Below are positions 7,726 to 13,795 of a DNA stretch of 26,982 nt, one piece after another. The translations under genes were made by a program, and so were the position numbers. The stretch is from contig CAJGEC010000022.1 in the NCBI GenBank assembly GCA_904502285.1, positions 1 through 26,982 on the forward strand, in the 5' to 3' direction. Every line of letters begins with the position of its first letter. Within the stretch, counting starts at the first letter, position 1. The notes beneath the pieces are model-generated. The model saw only the letters and a list, made by a program, of their open reading frames with translations. It ran no database searches and had not been told where the DNA came from. The stretch is from an uncultured Alistipes sp. Lineage in GTDB: Bacteria; Bacteroidota; Bacteroidia; Bacteroidales; Rikenellaceae.

Positions 7726-8232
7726 CTACTCCTTGTTGGCCTCTCGTGCCATAATCATCAGTTGGTAGGGTATGTGGCAGTAGCCTTGAGGATTCTTATC
7801 AAGATAGTCTTGGTGGTACTCCTCGGCAGGGTAGAAGCAACTTAGTGGCTCTACCTCCACGGCTAATGGTTCGCCTATGGCACTCTCGACGGTGTTGTAG
7901 ACCTCACGTATGGTGGGGATGTCTGCTTGCTCGGTGTAGTAGATGCCTGTGCGGTAGCGTGTTCCGCAATCCCCACCCTGACGATTGAGCGACGTGGGGT
8001 CGATACTACGGAAGAAGAGGTCGAGCAGTAGGCCGAGGCTCACAACTTCGGGATCGTAGATGATATGTACGCACTCGGCAAAGCCCGTAGTGTCGGTATA
8101 TACTTGCTCGTATGTGGGGTTTTCAATAGTGCCATTGGCATATCCCGCTTGAGTTGAGATAACACCGCGTATCTGCTTGAAATAGTGTTCTGTTCCCCAG
8201 AAACATCCGCCTGCTAAATATATCTCCTTCAT
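7726..8232 (-). CDS. msrA: Peptide-methionine (S)-S-oxide reductase MsrA
   Basis: The 168-residue protein reduces methionine-S-sulfoxide in proteins or as free amino acid. The nucleophilic C10 is in GGCFWGTEHYF, and the family segments QGGDCGTRYRTGIYY and AEEYHQDYL are present. No MsrB domain is fused and no resolving-cysteine tail is obvious; C157-type residues do not occur at the C-terminus. It is the last gene of a three-gene operon, starting 3 nt after the acetyltransferase stop, and converges on the GH20 gene with 16 bp between. No signal peptide is seen, so it acts in the cytoplasm. Confidence 0.95.
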   Translation of the reverse strand: MKEIYLAGGCFWGTEHYFKQIRGVISTQAGYANGTIENPTYEQVYTDTTGFAECVHIIYDPEVVSLGLLLDLFFRSIDPTSLNRQGGDCGTRYRTGIYYTEQADIPTIREVYNTVESAIGEPLAVEVEPLSCFYPAEEYHQDYLDKNPQGYCHIPYQLMIMAREANKE

Positions 8233-8235
8233 AGA

Positions 8236-8859
8236 CTAATACTCCATTGTGTCAATTACCTCTTGCAACTTGTTTAGGAATCCCGTTGATATAGGGCCGT
8301 CCATCTGTGTATGGTGGAACTGGAACGAGAGCGAAAGGGTGGTCTTGAACCATCCCTTGTGGTACTTGCTCCATACGACGAAGGGGTTGTTCCAGAAACC
8401 AGCATATACGTTTACCACCGAGTCCAATTCGCACTTGGTTAGGGCAGAACTGCCTATGACCATATAGTCGTCCCCCAAGGTTATATCCTCCTTGCTCTGG
8501 CTGGCTTGTTGTGTTATGTGCAGGTAGTCAGCCTCGAAGAGGTGTATATCTTCGGAGAATGGTATGTCGCAGGTGTTAATGCCACCCTCCTGGGTCATCA
8601 CTATCGTATTTATGGCCAAGTGGTCGAACTCCATCAGTTTGTCGCCCACGGGTAACATATAGAACTCCTTGAACGCTGAGGCGGCCTTGACCACGGCGTA
8701 GCACATCAACATATTTAGTTTGACACCCTTACGCTTCGATAGGCGCATAAGGTGGGTTATGTCGAAGGTCTTGGTCATTGTCACCATTGGCATCGTAGCC
8801 TTCATCCATAGGTCGAAGGCCTTGGCTCTCGAAGTTGTCTTGGGGTCTATCTCTCTCAT
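8236..8859 (-). CDS. CatA-like O-acetyltransferase (chloramphenicol acetyltransferase family)
   Basis: This 207-residue protein has the chloramphenicol acetyltransferase fold signature: the active-site motif H182-H183-T-Q-M-D187-G188 (HHxxxDG), in which the second His is the catalytic base, and an N-terminal segment with FDLWM and MVTMTKTFDIT. Classical CatA enzymes acetylate chloramphenicol using acetyl-CoA as trimers. Chromosomal relatives in gut Bacteroidales often have unknown substrates, so a resistance role should not be assumed. It sits between a YgbA-like gene (34 bp) and msrA (3 bp), in one operon. Confidence 0.85.
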   Translation of the reverse strand: MREIDPKTTSRAKAFDLWMKATMPMVTMTKTFDITHLMRLSKRKGVKLNMLMCYAVVKAASAFKEFYMLPVGDKLMEFDHLAINTIVMTQEGGINTCDIPFSEDIHLFEADYLHITQQASQSKEDITLGDDYMVIGSSALTKCELDSVVNVYAGFWNNPFVVWSKYHKGWFKTTLSLSFQFHHTQMDGPISTGFLNKLQEVIDTMEY

Positions 8860-8893
8860 AATCTATCTTTGTTTGAGTATTGGTGGTGGGGGG

Positions 8894-9193
8894 CTACTTA
8901 TTGAGTAGGTGGCGTATTGCTGCTACGGGGTCGTATATTAGCATTCGAGGGCCTGCCCAACGCATTATATCCCGAATCTTTTGGCGCATTTCTGGCTTGT
9001 AGCAGTGGATGGGGCATCGCTTGCAAGCGGGCTTCTTTGCTCCGAACTTACACCCGTCAAGACGACGATGGGCATACTCCATAAGTTGGCGATACTCTTG
9101 GCTAATTTCAGTCATCCCCAACCTCTTATGGCAGTATAGTTCGATCATACGACTTACAACTCTCTTCTCGCGCTCTATCCTCTGGTTTGGCAT
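8894..9193 (-). CDS. YgbA-like nitrous oxide-stimulated promoter family protein
   Basis: The 99-residue protein (ATG at 9193; a TTG three codons upstream is unlikely) matches the YgbA_NO family, with REKRVVSRMIELYC, AHRRLDGCKFGAKKPACKRCP and IMRWAGPRML. Cysteines C48, C57, C60 and C64 suggest a metal or iron-sulfur site. Members are named for nitric-oxide-responsive expression in E. coli; molecular function is poorly known. It is the first gene of the operon with the acetyltransferase and msrA and has a textbook promoter directly upstream. The -7 box ends 16 nt before the ATG, so the leader is only about 10 nt. Confidence 0.85.
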   Translation of the reverse strand: MPNQRIEREKRVVSRMIELYCHKRLGMTEISQEYRQLMEYAHRRLDGCKFGAKKPACKRCPIHCYKPEMRQKIRDIMRWAGPRMLIYDPVAAIRHLLNK

Positions 9194-9209
9194 AATTTTC
9201 AATTTTCGA

Positions 9210-9240
9210 CAAAAGTATCAATTAGATGCCAATAATACAA
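9210..9240 (-). promoter_or_regulatory. Promoter of the ygbA-like/acetyltransferase/msrA operon
   Basis: On the minus strand TTG, 20 nt, TACTTTTG: full consensus. It is divergent from the promoter at 9248-9278, with only 7 bp between the two -33 elements. Confidence 0.8.
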
Positions 9241-9247
9241 GCATTTC

Positions 9248-9278
9248 TTGTGATAAAAGATATAAATTTCTACCTTTG
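9248..9278 (+). promoter_or_regulatory. Promoter of the DUF1295/WYL regulator unit
   Basis: TTG (9248-9250), a 20-nt spacer and TACCTTTG (9271-9278), a full consensus match 26 nt before the ATG at 9305. Confidence 0.8.
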
Positions 9279-9304
9279 TACTAATAAATCAAAAACATAG
9301 TAGT

Positions 9305-10108
9305 ATGGCACATTTACTTATTTTGTTGGCACTCTCGTTTGTGGTGTCGGCCGTGGGGTGGTTCTATTTCATCTACTTCTTCAGTATTGGCTACGGCCTC
9401 TCTATTTCTGCCCTTGCGGTAGCTACAGTAGTTATCTTCTGGGATGTTATGACACTTCCTGTGGCTATTTTGTCTTGTGTGTTGTTCATCTACGGCATAC
9501 GCTTAGCGCTCTATCTCTTGCTACGCGAACGTAGGTCAGCATCCTATAAGAAGATTCTCTATCAACCAGAGAATACGGCACGCAAACCTATCTTTGTGAT
9601 GTTTATGATTTGGGTGTCGTGCGCCTTGCTCTATGTCGGCCAGATGAGCCCTGCAACATTCTATCTCAACAACCTCGCCGAGGGTGCGCAGGTAAATGAG
9701 TTGTGGGCATGGATAGGTGCTGTTGTTGCGGCCTTGGGTGTCGTTATTGAGATGGTTGCTGATGCACAGAAGAGTGCGGCTAAGAGGGTTAATGCCCATA
9801 GGTTTGTCGATACTGGCCTCTACCGCATTGTGCGTTGTCCTAACTACTTCGGTGAGGTGCTTATGTGGACAGGTAGTTTCCTAATCTGTTTTGGCGCTTG
9901 TTGTTCGCTCGGTCAGTGGGTTGTGGCATCGTTGGGATATATTGGTATCGTCTATGTTATGTTTAGTGGCGCGCGTCGTTTGGAGTTGCGCCAGTCGGAG
10001 GTCTATGGCGCAGACCCTGAGTTCCAGGCATACATTAAGCGAACACCACTTATCTTGCCACTTGTCCCTATCTATAGTGTGGCAAAACATACTTGGCTGA
10101 AGGGTTAG
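9305..10108 (+). CDS. DUF1295 (steroid 5-alpha-reductase-like) membrane protein
   Basis: The 267-residue protein has about seven hydrophobic segments and the C-terminal signature of DUF1295 and isoprenylcysteine methyltransferase-like proteins: RFVDTGLYRIVRCPNYFGE (166-184) followed by MWTG and, nearer the end, DPEFQAYIKRTPLILPLVP. In related enzymes this region binds NADPH or S-adenosylmethionine; the bacterial substrate is unknown. It starts an operon with the WYL regulator, 12 bp downstream, which may respond to or control its product. The full-consensus promoter and the divergent redox-type operon suggest a membrane-lipid or stress role, but that is inference. Confidence 0.8.
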   Translation: MAHLLILLALSFVVSAVGWFYFIYFFSIGYGLSISALAVATVVIFWDVMTLPVAILSCVLFIYGIRLALYLLLRERRSASYKKILYQPENTARKPIFVMFMIWVSCALLYVGQMSPATFYLNNLAEGAQVNELWAWIGAVVAALGVVIEMVADAQKSAAKRVNAHRFVDTGLYRIVRCPNYFGEVLMWTGSFLICFGACCSLGQWVVASLGYIGIVYVMFSGARRLELRQSEVYGADPEFQAYIKRTPLILPLVPIYSVAKHTWLKG

Positions 10109-10120
10109 CAGTTTGTAGCT

Positions 10121-11020
10121 ATGGATCAACCTAAATTGGAGAGGATGCTTCGCCTGATGAAGCTGATGACGGCAAACGTGAACTACACGATAAACGACCT
10201 TGCCGACAGGCTTGGTACGACCTATCGTTCGATTTATCGCTATATAGATACCTTCAAGGATGCTGGCTTTGTCGTTCATAAACTCGAAGGTGGTGTCTAT
10301 AAATTGGGTAAGGAGAGTCCCTATTTCAAGGATATCTCGCAGTTGGTGCACTTCACCGACGAGGAGGCTCACGTCTTCAATCAACTTATCGAAGGCCTGG
10401 ACGATACGAATATGCTTAAGCAGAACCTTAGGCGCAAGTTGGCCAATGTCTATAACTCAACGTCGATGGCAAAGAGCATTGTATCGGGAAAAAATGCCTC
10501 GAATGTGAATCTTGTCATCGAGGCTATTGAGGGTAGACGCAGGGTGATATTTAGGGATTATGCCTCGTCGCATACGGGCGTTAAGCGCGATAGGGTAGTA
10601 GAGCCATTTGGCTTTACGACTAACTACGTTCAGATTTGGTGCTATGAGCCTGAGAGTGGGATGAACAAACTCTTCAAAACGTCGCGTATCGGAAGTGTTG
10701 AGATTTTGGAGGAGGAGTGGCAGTATGCCGACAGCCATACGAAGGGCTATATCGATATATTCAGGATGTCGGGCTTCGAGCAACACCGCGTCTCTCTGCG
10801 CCTCGGTATGCTTGCTCATAATCTCCTAATCGAGGAGTATCCACTTGCCGAGCGCGATATTGTGGCCGAAGATGATGGCCATTGGTTGCTCGACACGCAG
10901 GTCTGCAACTTTAAGGGTGTGGGGCGTTTCGTGATTGGACTCTTGGATGATATCGAGGTTGTGGAGAGTCCCGAATTTAAGCACTATCTCAAGGGGTTGA
11001 TTGCCTCGTTGAAGGTATAG
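10121..11020 (+). CDS. HTH and WYL domain transcriptional regulator
   Basis: This 299-residue protein has an N-terminal winged helix (1-60; INDLADRLGTTYRSIYRYIDTF as recognition region) and a WYL domain at about 130-225, the typical YafY/DeoR-like arrangement. The name-giving WYL tripeptide reads W173-C174-Y175 in QIWCYEPESG, a departure from consensus. R158 and the SRI at 188-190 fit the ligand-contact strand pattern. WYL proteins sense nucleic acid, nucleotides or other small ligands. It is probably autoregulated through the shared promoter region at 9210-9278, though no operator was identified. Confidence 0.9.
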   Translation: MDQPKLERMLRLMKLMTANVNYTINDLADRLGTTYRSIYRYIDTFKDAGFVVHKLEGGVYKLGKESPYFKDISQLVHFTDEEAHVFNQLIEGLDDTNMLKQNLRRKLANVYNSTSMAKSIVSGKNASNVNLVIEAIEGRRRVIFRDYASSHTGVKRDRVVEPFGFTTNYVQIWCYEPESGMNKLFKTSRIGSVEILEEEWQYADSHTKGYIDIFRMSGFEQHRVSLRLGMLAHNLLIEEYPLAERDIVAEDDGHWLLDTQVCNFKGVGRFVIGLLDDIEVVESPEFKHYLKGLIASLKV

Positions 11021-11045
11021 TGATAGGGTAGTATAAAAAAACAAA

Positions 11046-11080
11046 GAGGGCTAATCAAAGTTATTTTGATTAGCCTTCTC
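11046..11080. terminator. Bidirectional terminator between the WYL regulator and the sigma unit
   Basis: GCTAATCAAA (11050-11059) and TTTGATTAGC (11065-11074) pair perfectly with a 5-nt loop, and the stem extends by GAGG/CTTC. On the minus strand the stem is followed by a run of T (from 11034-11041), the stronger direction. The minus-strand stem contains the TAA stop (11070-11072) of the small acidic gene, so termination and stop codon overlap. Confidence 0.85.
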
Positions 11081-11270
11081 TGTTGAAATCGACATCTGAA
11101 AACTCGTTTTCTGCGTCGAGCGCTATTGACATAATACTCCTCAAATCCTCGTCGTTATTCAAGGCATCTATGACCATCATAAATTCCTGATTGGTTATAT
11201 CTGTGTTGCCATCAATTATTGCTGCTACCAACTCGTCAGAGGTAATATTACTAACAACTTCTTTTTTCAT
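11070..11270 (-). CDS. Small acidic protein after the sigma factor
   Basis: The 66-residue protein (ATG at 11270; a TTG six codons upstream would overlap the sigma gene) has 16 Asp/Glu and only 4 Lys/Arg, no membrane segment and no cysteine. Predicted helices cover roughly 10-20, 26-38 and 41-54. It begins 4 nt after the sigma factor stop codon, which suggests translational coupling and close stoichiometry. I do not recognise the family. A soluble anti-sigma or sigma-binding role is a reasonable guess from position and charge, but nothing in the sequence proves it. Confidence 0.7.
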   Translation of the reverse strand: MKKEVVSNITSDELVAAIIDGNTDITNQEFMMVIDALNNDEDLRSIMSIALDAENEFSDVDFNREG

Positions 11271-11274
11271 TTTT

Positions 11275-11835
11275 TTACTTTGTCGCAATGATGAAGAAAG
11301 CCTTCATCGCGCGCTTCTTAATATTATACAAATTATCTACTGTTACGCCCAAGGTCTGTGCCACCTCGGCTGGCTCTCTGTCCTCAAGTATAAGTTTCTT
11401 GATGACGAATGCGTAGCGCTGGTTGGGCATCGACTTTAAGACTGTCTCTATATCAATCTTGGCTGAGAGCTGATTCTCTGTAGTCATAGACAGGTTCAAG
11501 GTTTTGTTAGTTAGAGCCTCTGGGCGACTCTTTTCTATCACCTCCTTGCGCTTTTTGATAAAGAGACGCTGTGCGATGGTGCATAGCCAGGTCTTAAAAG
11601 AACTACGCCCCTGGAACTGCTTGAGGCGGCGACCATCATCCTCCAGAAGGTGAAGGTAGAGCATATTTGCACACTCGTCGTAATCTACCTCATAGTTGTA
11701 CACCTTGCGAATATAGTAGAGAATCAGGTTGCGATAGCCATTTTCGTCGTAAAAGACGAAATTTACTATCTTCTCATCTTGCGACAGCAAGCCATCCCGG
11801 ATCTCGTGATCCGAGGGAGTATTAATGTTCGGCAT
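11275..11835 (-). CDS. ECF-type RNA polymerase sigma factor
   Basis: This 186-residue protein has sigma-70 region 2 at about 25-98, with the region 2.4-like end FQGRSSFKTWLCTIAQRLFI, and region 4 at about 128-182 with the helix-turn-helix EPAEVAQTLGVTVDNLYNIK. Regions 1 and 3 are absent, as in ECF sigma factors. The linker 99-127 is longer than in many. No membrane anti-sigma (FecR-like) gene follows; instead a small acidic gene lies 4 nt downstream. It has a strong promoter at 11952-11982 and a leader of about 110 nt. The BACON lipoprotein genes upstream are possible targets, but their own promoters look like ordinary housekeeping ones. Confidence 0.88.
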   Translation of the reverse strand: MPNINTPSDHEIRDGLLSQDEKIVNFVFYDENGYRNLILYYIRKVYNYEVDYDECANMLYLHLLEDDGRRLKQFQGRSSFKTWLCTIAQRLFIKKRKEVIEKSRPEALTNKTLNLSMTTENQLSAKIDIETVLKSMPNQRYAFVIKKLILEDREPAEVAQTLGVTVDNLYNIKKRAMKAFFIIATK

Positions 11836-11951
11836 AAGATGTTGAGTATTAAAGGTTTATAAATGGGTTAATTGGGTTCTGCAGTTCCGGCTACAGAGTG
11901 GAATTTGGAAGATGTCCCCAAATTTTGTGTAAAGCGCTTATTTCCACAATA

Positions 11952-11982
11952 CAAAGATATATTTTTTATGTGGATTATGCAA
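11952..11982 (-). promoter_or_regulatory. Promoter of the sigma factor unit
   Basis: On the minus strand TTG, 20 nt, TATCTTTG: full consensus. The region just upstream (11983-12060) is extremely AT-rich and could act as an UP-like element. Confidence 0.75.
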
Positions 11983-12184
11983 ATAATTTATTAGTTTTTT
12001 TCTAACTTTTTTCAAATTTATTATTTTGTTTAAAAAACTAAATAATTATATAAATTATTTAATGTTTTGCGCGGTGTGAGTTGGCTTGTTTTTGTAAAAT
12101 ATTTAGTCGAAAATAATGAAATTGTTAAAAAATATATAATTAAAAGTGGTTTATCGGTGATAGATTTTTGCGAACCTGTTGCTC

Positions 12185-12216
12185 TATATGTGCGCGCGTG
12201 TATGTGCGCGCGTGTG
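12185..12216. repeat. Tandem 14-bp repeat, 32-nt alternating pyrimidine-purine tract
   Basis: ATGTGCGCGCGTGT occurs twice in tandem (12188-12201 and 12202-12215). The surrounding 32 nt alternate pyrimidine and purine without a break, with two CGCGCG cores, inside AT-rich DNA. Such sequence is prone to the left-handed Z form under negative supercoiling. Confidence 0.85.
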
Positions 12217-12251
12217 ATATATTATAGTATGGTGCTATCCTGTGTATAGAC

Positions 12252-12280
12252 AAAAAGCGAGGACAACAATGTTGCCCTCG
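12252..12280 (-). terminator. Terminator of the last BACON lipoprotein gene
   Basis: Reading the minus strand, CGAGGGCAAC and GTTGTCCTCG pair over 10 bp (one G-U) around ATT, followed by CTTTTTG. It lies about 32 nt past the stop codon at 12313. Confidence 0.85.
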
Positions 12281-12312
12281 CCCTTGGTCCTCTATCGATT
12301 TAGTAGATTCTC

Positions 12313-13662
12313 TTAGTCCTTCTCAATTACACCAGTCCAGTTGCAGGTGATATTGTTGTTTAGGCAGTCGTAAGCATCAAGTACTATGGTTGATGTGCCG
12401 TCGCCGTTATCGGTAATCTTAAGTGTACCATCAACAATCATAGCGTAGCCGTTGTATGCGCTTGCGCTTGCGTAGTCAAAGAGCCAAGTTCCCACGCTCT
12501 GTGCGTAGTTGTTAGTGAAACCAGCCATCATCACGTTCTTACCTGGGGTGTATGAGCAGGTATATTCGCCATAGAAGTCTCCATCCTTCGACTGGTTGTC
12601 GGTGATGACATCCAACTGGAGTGTGTCGCCAATGACATAGCCATTCGACTTGTTCATAATGAAGATAGTGTAGTTAGAGTAGCCTACCTGCCAGTAGTCG
12701 CCCTCGTAACCCCACTTAGCGCGGTGCTCGCCATCAAATGTCACGTTGTAGTCTCCAGTGAGGGTTGTCTTAGCCTCCTTATCCTGACCTCCAGTGACAT
12801 CGTCGTTGCCACCACCACCATTGTCGCCATTCTCGCCACTTGCATCCTCCACAGCGAGTTCACCGATGTAGTTTACCTTGTGGCGCTTGCCATCGATAGT
12901 TACATAGAGGGTGATCTGATTAGCTGCTACGACCATCTTAGCATCGGTGAGGTAGCTTGTTGTAGACTCCTCGACGGTTGTGCCAGTCACGATAAGCTGG
13001 CTGTTTTGGCTATTGATGGTATAAGGTGCGCCGCTGTTTGTTTTGTCGAAGAGGTATGTTCCGAGAGGGAGAGAGGTACTCTTGTTTGCTGGAGCAAAGG
13101 CATCGATGTAGTAGTACGAATCCTCTGGGTGAGCCTGTCCGCCGTTGTTCAAACCCTTGCGTGAGAGGAAGAAGGCGTAGCGGTCGGCACCCTCGCCATA
13201 CTTCTCACCGTAGTAGTAGCCATTGAGGTAGAGAGCCTTAACCTCTACGTCGAACTCGTCGTTGTTACCGTTATTTCCGTTGTTGTTGCCTGTACCACTA
13301 CCTGCAGCCTGGTTGATTACGATGTCGTAGGCCTCGGTTGCATAGCTGATGTTAATCACGGCGAGGCGTTTCTCTGTGGTGGTATTTGCCTTGACCTCCA
13401 CGAGGACTACGCCAACGGCAGGCTTTGTTATAGCCTTGATAGCCTCATTGCCGCTGATGATTGTTGTGGTGACGTCTGTGCCAGCCACAGGGTTAGCAAT
13501 GGTGTAGGTTACGGCGATGGTCTCTCCCTCAGCACCTACATCATAGGTGTTCTTTGCAGTGAGCTTGAAGTTGACATCGTTCTCTGAGCCTTCTATAGGC
13601 TTCTCACATGCCACAAAAAGGGCCATAGTTGCAATTGCAACGATAGTAAAAATGCGATTCAT
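12313..13662 (-). CDS. BACON-domain lipoprotein, paralogue of the 15689-17188 product
   Basis: The 449-residue protein starts at the ATG at 13662, which opens a lipoprotein signal ending LFVAC (C19). Residues about 28-120 fit a BACON domain, ending AVINISYATEAYDIVINQAA. A Gly/Asn-rich linker (121-135) follows. Two further modules of about 130-145 residues (143-280 and 305-449), separated by a second Gly/Asp-rich linker, resemble each other and the C-terminal modules of the protein at 15689-17188; both proteins end with a DNGDGT, NNIT and WTGV pattern. BACON domains occur on Bacteroidetes surface proteins and are thought to bind mucin or act as spacers. The gene has its own -7 box and a terminator on each side, so it is a separate unit. 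Confidence 0.8.
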   Translation of the reverse strand: MNRIFTIVAIATMALFVACEKPIEGSENDVNFKLTAKNTYDVGAEGETIAVTYTIANPVAGTDVTTTIISGNEAIKAITKPAVGVVLVEVKANTTTEKRLAVINISYATEAYDIVINQAAGSGTGNNNGNNGNNDEFDVEVKALYLNGYYYGEKYGEGADRYAFFLSRKGLNNGGQAHPEDSYYYIDAFAPANKSTSLPLGTYLFDKTNSGAPYTINSQNSQLIVTGTTVEESTTSYLTDAKMVVAANQITLYVTIDGKRHKVNYIGELAVEDASGENGDNGGGGNDDVTGGQDKEAKTTLTGDYNVTFDGEHRAKWGYEGDYWQVGYSNYTIFIMNKSNGYVIGDTLQLDVITDNQSKDGDFYGEYTCSYTPGKNVMMAGFTNNYAQSVGTWLFDYASASAYNGYAMIVDGTLKITDNGDGTSTIVLDAYDCLNNNITCNWTGVIEKD

Positions 13663-13700
13663 ATTATTTATTTGTTTGTGATTAATTCCTATCCACCCCG

Positions 13701-13708
13701 CAAAGATA
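13701..13708 (-). promoter_or_regulatory. -7 box of the 12313-13662 gene
   Basis: TATCTTTG on the minus strand, 38 nt before the ATG at 13662 and downstream of the terminator at 13742-13775. The -33 position has no TTG at 19-21 nt. Confidence 0.5.
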
Positions 13709-13741
13709 AGCAATATTTTATTATTTATATAATGAATAATG

Positions 13742-13775
13742 AAAAAAAAAGTGCGGAAGTCAAATACCCCCGCAC
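13742..13775 (-). terminator. Terminator between the second and third lipoprotein genes
   Basis: On the minus strand GTGCGGGGGT and ACTTCCGCAC pair (two G-U) around ATTTG, followed by nine T. It starts about 20 nt past the stop of the 13796-15670 gene. Confidence 0.85.
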
Positions 13776-13795
13776 ATTTATCGTTAAGAAAACGA

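Larger units (their letters stand above)
11836..12312. other. 477-bp AT-rich intergenic region
   Basis: From the sigma gene outward this holds a leader of about 110 nt with a small stem-loop near 11878-11897 (TCTGTAG/CTGCAGA on the minus strand), the sigma promoter, a very AT-rich stretch (11983-12180), an alternating pyrimidine-purine tract (12185-12216) and the terminator of the last lipoprotein gene. A 60-codon plus-strand reading frame at 12067-12249 lacks support and is not called. Confidence 0.7.

Noticed and set aside
8236..8859. Calling this gene a chloramphenicol resistance gene (cat)
   Set aside because: The HHxxxDG motif shows the family only. Its place in a stable stress-type operon, with no mobile element near, does not support acquired resistance.
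12067..12249. 60-codon plus-strand frame in the AT-rich gap
   Set aside because: No promoter or recognisable protein; the frame runs through the alternating CG repeat tract.
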